Source: Orbilia blumenaviensis | Lineage: Eukaryota > Ascomycota > Orbiliomycetes > Orbiliales > Orbiliaceae | DNA length: 64,000 bases | Direction of reading: 5' to 3' | NCBI GenBank assembly: GCA_036872755.1 | Contig: JAVHNS010000002.1 | Span: forward strand, 1,860,001-1,924,000 | In this document: positions 10,918-21,898 of the stretch, piece by piece | How the letters are laid out: every line of letters begins with the position of its first letter | Numbering within the stretch: position 1 is the first letter of the stretch | Notes under the pieces: model-generated | Databases searched by the model: none | What the model saw: only the letters and a program-made list of their open reading frames with translations | What the model was told of the DNA's origin: nothing | Translations under genes and position numbers: made by a program

Positions 10918-13702
10918 TGGGCAAGGTAGGGGCTACACGGAGTGTTGCGGCTGGCCAACACGAGACGAAGGTAGGGAGCGTAAAAGGGCATTGCGGCTGC
11001 TGTTGGAAGGGCGCGAAGCAGGGCGTGAATGATATCTAGATCGGACGGGTAGATCGCGATCCGGATGCAGTAGTGGATGGCCTGGGGATCGAGATTGACG
11101 TCGTCACCCAACGCGTTGGGGACCATACTTGGCGAGCTTGCTGACTAAGCTTGGCGATTGCGATTGCTCTCAATGCTCTCAGCTGGTTTACATCATTTAC
11201 CGTCAAACTTTAATTATCGTGATATCATACATCGACATTCAGATGCATGTCGCGCAGCATGCCATTCAAAAAAAACTCATTTCTCGACGCCAGTGCTCAA
11301 ACTCCAGGCTGTAGGTACTTCAAGACCAACAGTCAACCAGACTGAACATCACCACGAGTAGATGTTGCGTAGGTACTCCAGCTAGCCAGTGTTTAGACAA
11401 GATGATATTACTTTACTAGTGCTGACTGATTTCTTATAATTTAGATGCCTGAACTTCAATGGCTCAATCTTGTCGTTTGATTTAAAAGGCCACTCGCTGA
11501 GCTGTGCCTGCATACCCATGTTCTACTACGGCGAACTTAAGTAACTATATACTGGTATAGAGGCTACGGAAAATCGATATACTATATATATATGTACTTT
11601 CCCAGCGACCTTGATATCGATCAACCAGCCAATCCGGATTAAACGGCAGAACCGTGTGGAGGTGGGGGGTTGTATCGTCGCACTTAGTGCCGCGCCGGTA
11701 CAATTATAATTAAACTTTGGCGCACTATTTAACCTTGTTTCGCACACCCACTTAACCCCAGGTTTCGTATTTATCAGCTCAGATCAGATCAGAGGCACGA
11801 AAATCGCGATAAAGTTTATGTCTGATGCAAGCCAGGGTACTGCAGAGCCCCACCCGAACCCGCCCCTTGAAGGTACAGTCTTTGCCTTGGGTGCTTGCTT
11901 CCTTGGGGTGAGCAAACGACGAAGAAACGCCGCGTCAAATCACGGACCGACTAGAGACAGGATCTAATACAAGTAACGTGTCACGAGGCGGGTAGCTTGG
12001 ATATGTACTCAGTATTTAACTACCTATAAGCTTCTTGGGTACTAAGCAGCTAGGTTGGAAGCGAACCAGAGATTAATTGCAAGGGGGGGCAAGCTGTGTA
12101 CATGTATGACTCGACCCACATATAACCTAGCTATCGATCTGTCCAGGTATCCCGACGATGCTGATCGATATCCCGCTCGCGACCTCTATACACATATAAT
12201 AAGAAGATGGTGATTAATTTTCAAGCACCTAGCTAGCTCCGCTACTGTGTAGGTATAATAAAGACCTGCGAGTGCCTCCAGCATATGAGTTTCCTTTCCT
12301 ATGAGGCCATAGCCTATATAATGCGCTCTGAAAACGGTCCTTCAAGCCAGGTACATACACCCAGGTGTTTACCTAACGTCATATATTTTCCTGAGCGACT
12401 AAGAGCACAGACCCTTCGGGCAGGGCCTCGCGTGGTCGCCGTTGCATCGGCTAGCATTGAAGTGGTTGGGAGGGATTCGAAAGTGGTTAGGTAATTAACC
12501 TTTGCCAGTCGCCACGCGTGAACGCTGCTAGCTAACTTTAACGGACATCTGCTCTTAGCTTATTAGAGTAGTTATCATATTAATTCTGCATCTGCTGATA
12601 GATATCGTGCCGCACAGTTAATTCAGCTGATGCAAGCAATTGGTGATTCTCCCGATTCATACACAGATGTTTCAACCACGAAACATTTCTGATGCCTCCT
12701 GCCTTTCAAAACTTGGACCTTCAGGCCCCACAGGCTAGCCTCCACAGCTACTCAATTTTCTCAGAAGTACAAAATAATTTCAATGTGTCAGCAGGGCGGC
12801 ATCGGCATCCAGGCTCCATTACAGTCAGAGACCTTTTCTCTTGGCCCATCTTGAAGAGCACAGGATTGGAATCGCCTCTTTTCCCATACCCTGAACAAAG
12901 CATGGGTTTTGTATGCATACGGCGAGACATGCAACGGGATCCAGGTCTCCCCTGGCGCTAGCTCACAATACACACTCGCCGAAAGCCAGCTAGTAAACAC
13001 CGCACTGACTTGCATGCATGCAGCAGAGCTGACCGTCCAACATGATAGTATGTTTGGATGGATTTTCGAATTTCGAAGATGAATCGAATTCTGTATTTAT
13101 CGAATTTCGTTTGCGTAGATCAATCCCTGCGCGCTCAAGGATTTATTATGATCTAAGAACTGCCTTTCCTTGTTTACGACAGACATGTAAGATTGCACAT
13201 GAGGTCTCTCGAGCCTTGATCCCGGCTTCATCGATATCAAAGAGATTTAAGACCGTCCTCTAAAAAGGCAAGCTCGAGCGGACTCGAATTTCCGCACCTA
13301 ACAATTCGCAAAAAAATGATGCATCGAACTGGTGACCAAAAGAAAAACACCCACACCGGTTTTTTTTTATACATCAACATATCATAGCATGTATGCATGC
13401 ACCTAAGAAGCACAAAAATGCGAAAGAGAACTATAATACCAGATATTATTGGATTGGCTAATCCCAATGAGGATGTCCCTTCTTTCTGTTTAGCCCGATA
13501 GCCAATTCTGTGAACTTGACAACCCCAGATCGAGTTTCAAGCTTGAACGATAGTGATCCATTGTAAGAAATGTATTGAGAAAGAGGTTTAGCCGGCTATC
13601 CAATGGCCAGCAGCAAGCTGTCCATGTCCTTGCTCTGGCTCGCATCGAGTGAGTACATGTACGAGGATTGCCGACTTTTAACCCCAACAGAGAGGAGAAG
13701 AT
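10918..13702. other. Gene-free stretch upstream of photolyase
   Basis: About 2.8 kb with only short spurious ORFs. It must contain the photolyase promoter near 10918-11130 and the 3' flank of the racemase gene near 13703. Several short GGTACCTA-like palindromic words occur. No RNA gene or transposon protein relic recognised. Confidence 0.45.
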
Positions 13703-14795
13703 TCAAATCTCGTCTCCATACCCGGACCTAATCATGCTGTCAACTTGCATTACCCCCGCTTTCACTCCGTCGACTATATAAACTGATTTGCCCAAGGGAT
13801 CCAGGGCTTTTGTTACTGCTTCGTCCAGCCCGGCCATTCCTGCGCACTATTTTAACGTAAATAATCGGTTAGTATCCTTTTGTCCGTCTTCATATATATA
13901 TTTTCTTTCCGAACGACTGCATGCACAATAGGCGTTTGCTGTCCTCCTCCTCGCTCGCTCTCTCTTCTTTTTCCCCCTTCTCTTCTATTTTCTTTCCACG
14001 TTTTTTTTTTTTTTTTGTTCATTATATGTATATATGTGAATGACTTACTCCTAAACAGATCACACGAACGTCTCCTCGACCCACCAGTCTAACGACTGCG
14101 TCTCCGATCTTTCCCCTTACTTCGTCTTGACCCGCAGAGTGCAGTTCGTCGGCGTTCAAACCTGTGCTCTCTACGCCTTCGAATCCGTTCCCGTCCTCAC
14201 CGACGAAATTCCCTACGCCTATGCTAAGCAGGTCTTCCCAGATCTTCCCCGTTGTGACGATGCCCCAACCGCCGGGGCCTTTCAGTAATAACGCATGTGT
14301 TATGCTGGCCTCGAATATTCCCACGACCGGTTTCTTGGTATACTGTCGTAATAACGGCACTAGAGAATGTTCTGAGTAACAGGCGATGACGAACCCAGCA
14401 TGGTGCGGAAGTAGAGGTATCAGTGCCGGGAGGCAGGCATCGGCTGAGCGCGCTGACGTTTCGCCATCGTTAATGGACTTTGGCGCGCCGGGGGGGCCGG
14501 TAAAGAATGATAGGATTGTCTATTAAGACATAAGAATACGATCGTAACGAACATCAGCATCGGAACACCAAGTAATGAGTGTTCTCTCAACGAGAACGGG
14601 CAAGAGCAAGGGTCTTAGGGTGCGTCGCAGAGACGGCGTGTTTTTCTTTTCTTTTCTTTTCTTTTCTTTAGGTGCGCGGGGTCCGGAAATTACACCTACA
14701 TCAGCGGGAACTAGAGGCTCCAGCATCTGCTTCAGAGAATCGGTTATCGAAGCCGTCGAATTCGGATTTATAACCAGAATCGACCTCGGCGCCAT
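13703..14795 (-). CDS. dcg1: Asp/Glu/hydantoin racemase family protein (Dcg1-like)
   Basis: Cofactor-independent racemase fold; in yeast DCG1 belongs to the nitrogen-catabolite/allantoin regulon, although its substrate is unsettled (established knowledge). Exons on the minus strand: 14795-14700, 14519-14049, 13846-13703; 236 residues, the normal family length. Visible blocks: SILVINPNSTASITDSL, FFTGPPGAPKSIND, FVIACYSEHSLVPLL, VVGIFEASITHALLL, WGIVTTGKIWEDLL, VESTGLNADELH and DVRVICLGCAGMAGLDEAV. The two expected catalytic cysteines are C79 (ACYSEH) and C190 (LGCAGM). C190 is created exactly at the last splice junction, where GGA is joined to TGCGCAGGA after an AAAATAG acceptor with branch ACTAACC. 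The gene is intact although it lies in gene-poor DNA. An upstream in-frame ATG (14834) exists, but the family start fits MAPRS. Confidence 0.9.
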
Positions 14796-15106
14796 GTTTG
14801 AGCGGTCGCTGGGAAGGAGAAACTGAACTATCATATTTCGTGAATTCCTTTTAGCACAGGACGGAAACGAATAATATGTGACCCTTCAGAGTCAAAAGGT
14901 CATCAGGATTATTATTTTTCTTTCCCAAGGGGGAAGAAAAAAAAAATTGAAAACGAAAATAAAAAGTAAAAAAATAATTCTTGAATCCCTTATTACGGAT
15001 TACTCCTCCTCCTCCTTCTTCTTCTTCTGTTCTTTCTTTCTCTTTTTGGTGGTAATGGGTTGCTGGACTGGGGTTCTCTTTAAGGTTGTACGAAAATGGG
15101 AAGGCA

Positions 15107-15469
15107 ATGCTCAATTTCGTCTTCATAGAAGTTGAGCCATGGCCAACGTACCTGCGGACAGCGGCAGATGCGGCTGGGACGAAAACTAGGGGATTCAACG
15201 ACCTGCTTAGAGCAAGAATCAACGGAATAGACTTGCCGTCACGCGAGCTGCAGGTTGGGTCTGCGGTACTGCTAGCAGCTGCTTTAGCCTGGCAAAAGTC
15301 AGCCTTGAAGCGCGGAGGCAGGTAAGTATACTGTATATATCCTGAGTATAGTTATCTAACTTCTAGACTCAGAGTCGCAGATCGGACTCAACTTTCGATT
15401 GTAGGAGGGGGGGGATTCACCACCACCACTACCAAAGCTGGAACCGCGGGAGCAAAAGTGCCGGAATGA
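15107..15469 (+). CDS. Candidate small or partial gene, unrecognised
   Basis: Two predicted exons, 15107-15321 and 15367-15469, joined by a 45-nt intron with strong signals (GTAAGT donor, ATCTAAC branch, TTCTAG acceptor), give 105 residues in frame. The first exon reads like real protein: EPWPTYLRTAADAAGTKTRG, INGIDLPSRELQVGSAVLLA and ALAWQKSALKRGG. The second ends with a Gly run, a Thr run and KAGTAGAKVPE. I recognise no family. It is divergent from the racemase gene with about 310 bases between starts. An upstream exon is possible (CTCTTTAAG acceptor near 15083), so this may be only the 3' part of a longer or decaying gene. The support is the splice signals and composition, not homology. 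Confidence 0.35.
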
Positions 15470-15786
15470 ACGCACCGATGACAGACTGACAGCTGTTAAT
15501 AGGACTAGTACGATTCCTCTGTAGCACAGTGCAGTGTAGAACTCTAGCACGCGTCTGGATTGAACGCTGTTGATTCCTCCAACCGTTTCCTGCACAGCTT
15601 GTTACCGACAATGCACCAAGCTCCGTCGCACGCCCTGCAGCCTTAGCGCCGTCTTGCACCTCACAGCCGAACGAAGACAGGCTCTGCACCAACAGGCAAG
15701 TTGTAGAAGAACAGCGCTGTGTGAGGGCTAGGAAACCACCTAGTAAAATTGTGGACTCGGTAAGAGGGTCTGTGCGAGAGAGAAGG

Positions 15787-15840
15787 AAAAAAAAAAAAAA
15801 AGAGAGAGAGAGAGAGACACACACAGACAGAAGGAGAGGG
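15787..15840 (+). repeat. Poly-A/GA microsatellite
   Basis: A run of A followed by (AG)n, then ACACAC and GA-rich sequence. Confidence 0.85.
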
Positions 15841-16465
15841 AGAGATATCTATTCGAACGTATTCGAACGGGTGTCTCACGCAGGATGTCTAATTTTTTGC
15901 TTGTATTCCCTGAGGAGGGAGTTCAAAGTTAAGAGCTCGGTATGGACGGAGAAAGTAGGAAGACCAAAGAGAAAAGATGCATATGCCGCTTGAAAACCTG
16001 GATGTATCCGAAGAGACAATATCCAAAAAGTTATACGTCTACTTCACGGCAAGATACCTCAGTTTATATGGCTCTCTTCTCCGTGCTGTCATCCCGTCTG
16101 TTCCTTCTCTATAAAAATAAAAAATAGAAAAAAAAACTCTCGTTCTGGCATTACGCAGCTTATTCTCCTCATCCTTACTCTGCCTTCTTTCCGCCCTCCG
16201 TTTATAGTAGCTTACCAGTATAGACCCGGCAGGATTAGTCTACACTATACTTCGTTGCTCTTAAGACAGATGTATACCTAGGTATCTGTCAAGCTATAAT
16301 GCTATAATCCCCGTTATAGTATGCATGGCCGGATTATTACTTCAATTGAGGAACACACACGACTTGTTATTTGCCTTCGAACGGGCCCAATCGATTGCTC
16401 AAAAGAAAATATAGGGAAAACCGGAAGGTAAAACAGGGAAAAATGGAAAAAAGAAGGAAGGGATG

Positions 16466-16510
16466 AAAAAAAAAAAAAAAAAAAAAAAGAGAGGGAGAGA
16501 GGGAGGGAGA
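16466..16510 (+). repeat. Poly-A tract plus GA-rich block
   Basis: 23 consecutive A, then GAGAGGGAGAGAGGGAGGGA-type purine sequence. Confidence 0.85.
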
Positions 16511-18488
16511 TAAAGATAAAAAAGATCCCAAGCCATTTTTCAAGTATCTCCTGCTGAATATTACTACCCTTCTGACTGTGCCATACGTCGACAGCGGCAA
16601 TGGATCCGAGGTTGAATGTCAATCACGGCATGAGGGGGGGAGGAGCAGGGAGATGCAAAGGTGTACAAAAGTCTGGGATGGCTAGCGGCGGGGACTTGAC
16701 GAGGGTCGTGAATCCCAAGGCTCCCACCACCAAATATAATATCAGACCGTATTGTATTGTATGGAGTAGATGAGTGAAAAATAATAAATAGTAAAAATAA
16801 TAATAAATAAAAATAAAACAAGATCGAACGGATAACTTGAAACCGACAAGCAGGTTTTCTATATTAATAGCAACCGATGCAATCAAGGCGCAGGTACATG
16901 TACCTTACTTGGTACAGAGCTAAGAGGCCGAAGAGGACCCGAACTGACGCAACCTAAACCTCACAAATGCAACAGTGAGAAATCGGCGGCTCCTGTGTCT
17001 TACATCTGTGCGAGCGCACGTCCTTGTACACCAAAATATGATGGCCATGGCCGTGCATGTTTGTAGGGTACATTTCAACTTCTCCAATGGCACCACCTTT
17101 TTCAAACTCGGTAGGCCACAGATACGATCGAACCAGGAACCACTCTGAAGGTTTACACTAAACCCTCGAAAGGCTTAACTTGTTGATGAATCGGGCCAGT
17201 CTCATCATACTACCCTGCAAGAGGGTGGATACACAATTGAACCGTCCGCACCACCGTGACCCGTTTCTCGGGAAGCTACCAATGCAAATGCATCTCGCAG
17301 TGACCATTTTCAGATCTCAGGAAAAAAGCCGATCGAATAAAACGGTATCTGGAACTATCCCTCTGAACCGCATTTAGCAGAACTCTTGAGCCGGCGAGGG
17401 TATCCCATCTTTCGAATTTTCTCGAAAATAACCCTCAGACCTTTCAAGATCTTTTTGGAAGTTTCATGGGGTGACATGGATGGACCTGTCGATTCGCTCT
17501 CTAGGGCCTAGATCGAACTCGCCCGTCCGAACCTTACTATTCCATTTGACCGGGCTCATTGGTCACACTGTGGCGGGGTTGGAAAGCCACAGGCCCCAGT
17601 CCGGTCAGGCCCTTTCACATTGGAGTGTTTGCGGAAGATCAAAGCTGCAAATGCGCAGTTTAAGTTGAAGCTGTTAAGAATTGCTTGGGTTGGGATATTG
17701 TCCAGCATTTCCTAATTAGCCCCGCTAACACGAACCCACTTTCCAGACTGTGATTCCAGAGCTCGTTGCAATTGTGCATATTTGCTTGTCTGTGTCCCTT
17801 TTCACTATCTGTGCTCTCTCCAAATTCAATTGAACAATACGATAGTTGCGGGCGCTGGCCAGTCCATCTTGACCGTTCGACATCGGTGCGTTTCAGCTTG
17901 ACGTAGAATTCGCAATTTCTTCGGATTAATAATGTGTTACAGAATTCAGAACCCTTGCACCGGACGGGAACTGGATGGCAAGTCGGGAGAAAACGATATC
18001 ATGAGTTACCATTAATTATCTCGCGGCTGAAACCATTTCGAGAACGTTTGCCGGCTGACTAAGTGATCGCTTATATGGGACGATATTTGATAGTATTACA
18101 GGCCGTTGTAAGAATGGGGAAAGAACAAAGGAAAAGGGAAAGGGAAAGAGAAAAGCAGAAAAAAAGAAAAAAAGAAGGAAAAAAGAAGGAAGAGAAGGAG
18201 AGGAAGAAAAGAAGAAAATATAATTAGTCAAAAAAGAAAGAAATCGGATCGGAGTATTCAATAACCCTCGCTGAAGAATCAATCGTGATGAACCATATTG
18301 CAATAATTGGTGTTTACAATACTTGAGCATTAGCCGGCGTTTACAGGGTCAGGACAGGGCATAAAGAAAGAGTTCTTTCTATTATTTAAAGAAGGCAAAA
18401 AAACAAGACCGCTGCTTAAGCTAGGGACAACCGTGGTTTCCCAGAAGCCACAAAAGGAAAAGGAAACTTGATATGGGAAAGAGGAAGG

Positions 18489-18513
18489 AAAAAAAAAAAA
18501 AAAAAAAAAAAAA
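18489..18513 (+). repeat. Poly-A homopolymer (25 nt)
   Basis: 25 consecutive A bases; simple repeat. Confidence 0.9.
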
Positions 18514-20195
18514 GGCGCTCCTTTTCCTGACTATCTCTAACTGGCCAAGGGCAAAGAATCAATAAGAAAATCCTTCCGAGTTTTCGCTGTGAGTTTAGGC
18601 TGGCTTACGAATTCGCGGGGAACCAGGAAAGTTTTAACGGAAGCAGTTGAAGCCGCAAAGTCTGAATCTAAATAGCAATAATTCATTCCCGGTCAGTTGT
18701 AATAAATAGAAGGCTGGATGATATGGGCATAACGAACCGGATGTGGGGTCGGACGCCGTGTCTACTAGCCGTGATACCGCCTCCGGCGCGTCTGCCTCCA
18801 TACGATTTGGAGTAGAAGAAACCCATGGTAGATGTTTGAGGGGTCTATGGTTCTGAGTTTCCGGTCAACGACTCCGCATGCATAGGCGTATTCTTAGACT
18901 TGGGGAAAGTCAACAAACCTGCTTAGGAAGAGTTCAAAGTCTGCGTGAGATAATATTGAGGTTTGGTCCTGTCAATGATTCTCTCTGGTGTTTAGTCTGG
19001 AGAGAGGGATTTTATATTTTCCCCAGCGGTGGGGATCGAATCGCATTAGCCAGTCTAGAGGTTTGGAGGCTGGTCTAGATATCGATCTGTGCTGCATGCA
19101 TTGCGTACGCCAAGATGTACACACAGCCACATATTCATAAATGCCACATACCACGCCACCTTTGCAGCTCGAGAAGACTCTGGGCGCCAGCTCAGCGCAA
19201 ACGTGATATCGGTGGTCACGATGTTGTACGACCAGGCCGGCCAATGACATCACAACATCATGCTCTCAGCTTGCGCACGGTGCGCGACTGCATGCAGCTG
19301 CAGGCCCGGTCGTGGATTCGTCCGGACCTAACGTGCGCTGGTGAGCTCAGTCCCAGCACTGTACAGTGGCTTGTCTTCGCCTCCTGGAATTAATCAATAC
19401 AAATTCAATTCAATTTATCAATTTATCAGATTACCAATATGAAATAATATATTTAGGAATTGGTATGTAGCATGTAGACCAGTGGGAGTGGGTATACACA
19501 CTTGTGTGTATCAATATCGGACTCGCCGTACGCCTGTTAATTACAGTGGTTAGGGCAACCACAATCGCTAAGTGGCGGCGCCGCGGCGGCAAACACACAT
19601 ATATCTGTAAACGGACTTAATTAATTAGTACCTGGGTAATTACAATAGAGGCATAGATAACTACGACTGCAGTAGTTGTAACGCGTCCCCCCCTAGCCCA
19701 GATATTTGCATTGCAATGGTGCATGCATATATATCTGTCGAATTCGATTCAGTGTAGGTACATACGTCTGCATGATATGTTAGCATATACGCATCGGGTT
19801 TAAATACTTAAGTATGCCTGCTAGCATATACACACATCCAACTTAGTGTTTACCGCGCGCGTTCAGATAGCCATCGACAGTTGTCAAGCCTTAAGCTTAT
19901 TAATATTGGGGAATTCAATGCATGGTTTGTATTTTAAGGTTGGCTTGGTGTGCATAACTGTGAAATCGGTTTGATTCAGCACCCCATGATATCCCACGGG
20001 TATAGTTAGGATCTGCCATTAAATTTTAAACCCATACGGTTGACATTGACTGGTTCGAGTTGAATTCATATGCTATATATATAGCGCTGTTGGGCCATGA
20101 ATTATGGTAAGCCAGCCACATCTATCTAGTTGGCAAATGCTTGGTGATAACATCATGATATCACCTAGGTCAACGGTCAAGAATATATGTCTAAG

Positions 20196-20239
20196 TTTAA
20201 TTTTTTTTTTTTTTAATTTTTTAATTTTTTAATTTTTTC
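20196..20239 (+). repeat. T-rich tandem repeat
   Basis: A long T run is followed by about three copies of an AATTTTTT unit. Confidence 0.8.
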
Positions 20240-20879
20240 AAACAATCTTCTTGGAACAAAATACCACATGGCTTTATCCCTTGCCCCACCGGAATCCTAC
20301 AAAGCCCTATTCTCAAGATCCCCTTTCTATGGTGTTTCTTAGTGTGGGAAGATACATGCACGTCAAAATTACATCCCGAGTACCAAAAAAAACGGTTCAT
20401 GCATAGAGAATACCAGAGGATTAATTGCAATTTGAAAACAAGAAATGGTCAAGAGACTAGATCTAGAAACAGTTTATGAGTTAAAATTTTCCAACAACAA
20501 GCTACATCGGATATATAATTATGGCCCTAGCTGGTCTCGTAAACTAGCATCGTCCCGGTCGGGTGATTATCCTGGAGGCCGGAGTTAATCGATTTCAAGA
20601 AAATTATATATACATATATATACATATTTGGTCTGGGGAGGCGGTTGTTCGACTCAAATATAATATGGATCTTCGCGCTTCAATTTAAATCAGATTATAT
20701 CATATGACTCGGCAGACTCATAGCGGGTTTATAATGTCTATCAAGTAGCCTGTCAACAAACCCAATTGGCAAATTGGATTTTTAGATATGTGATATGTAC
20801 TAACTAACATAGGTGAATATATGCGTCGTATTCTTTAATAATCGTGGGTCCGGTCCCAACCGATCCGAAGAAGTACTGA

Positions 20880-21898
20880 TCAGGGTCCCGATTTTGACTC
20901 TTCATTCGATCTCTTTTTCTTAGTCCCGAAGCTATGACTATAGCCAGGATTTGAAATTCCATTCATAAGGAGCGAGCCCTTCATCCATTCTCGAGCCGTC
21001 CCTCGACTAGGTCCCTCTAAATAATATGGTTCCTTTTCCCCCGGAACTAATTGTCGGTTGTTTGGTTCCGGGAGCCCGAGTGGGCCAGATGGTCCGCCTC
21101 CCCCCTGTTGTCCTTCCTTATTTACCCATTGCCACGACATAGTAAAGCGCGGGGCTACATTCCATTCGTAACGGGGTTCTAGTATTTTGACCCAAGTCGG
21201 GATATGATTCAAAGCATTTTGATAATCCTTGATGCTATTTCCAGGTTCAATTGGTGGTTGTAGCATATCAAGTTGACAACGGCAATCTAAGGTAACTGTA
21301 TTATTATTATCGGGCCTTTTAGAGCGCACAACTGGAGTATACTTATATACTGACTATACCACAGCGTACACTTCTGAACGCGAGCCCAACTTTTACAATA
21401 AAATCGAAAATTATCCCCAAAGGCTGGGTTTGGTTCAGGGTTTACTGTCATTTCGCCATTGGGATCGCATAAACAACTCATGCAGCCGCGTAGCATATCC
21501 CGTATTGCCTTTATGGGAACAGCCATTTTCTGCCAGTCCGGGTATCTTCTACCATGTATTGGGGCAGACTTGCCGGGTTCCATTGATGCCCTAAAGACTT
21601 CACTCGGCGTTGGGCAAACTATTTCCCATTTAAAAAATATATTGCTTTCGACAGCTCTCTTCGTCATCTGCCCTCTACCATTTGCCTTCTCGAAGAGAGC
21701 CAACAATTCTGGGTCTGTATCCTGTCCCCCAATAACACGCTTTGAGATTGTATTTGTGATATTGGAAGACCGAGACTCAATAGCCCGCCTCATGCTTAGC
21801 TGCTGATGGCTCTCTAGCGAGGCTGCGTCATTAGAAGACACTGTTAAGGTCGGGATCTGTAAGACAATGAACAAAATGATAGTAGAAAGGAGCCGCAT
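20880..21898 (-). CDS. Candidate secreted protein, family unrecognised
   Basis: Predicted 326 residues from exons 21898-21370 and 21331-20880 on the minus strand. The N-terminus MRLLSTIILFIVLQIPTLTV is a clear signal peptide followed by a polar, Ser/Arg-rich region with KR pairs (SKRVIGG, MTKRAVES) that could be pro-peptide sites. A later block has clustered cysteines (GCMSCLCDPNGEM) and aromatic residues (FRFYCKSWARVQK). The second exon has TLDCRCQLDMLQPP, TWVKILEPRYEWNV, a Gln/Gly/Pro-rich linker and a basic tail. The intron is uncertain: the chosen one is only 38 nt (GTACGC..CTCCAG). A GTAAAA donor at FRFY, in the same phase, would give a 65-nt intron and drop the WARVQK segment. I do not recognise the family; extracellular location is inferred from the signal peptide. 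Confidence 0.55.

Larger units (their letters stand above)
15470..20879. other. Long gene-poor AT-rich stretch
   Basis: About 5.4 kb without a convincing gene. It holds a GA tract (15787-15840), poly-A runs (16466-16488, 18489-18513), a GAAA/GGAA-rich purine block (18115-18240), a T-rich tandem block (20196-20239) and one repeat core copy (about 20530). Short ORFs here are low-complexity or lack coding pattern. Confidence 0.5.

Noticed and set aside
15429..15879. Minus-strand ORFs with Ser/Phe-rich starts
   Set aside because: Their N-termini are translated from the AG microsatellite; no coding pattern beyond it.
20221..20430. 69-codon minus-strand ORF
   Set aside because: Starts at a non-ATG codon and ends in the T-rich tandem repeat; not supported.
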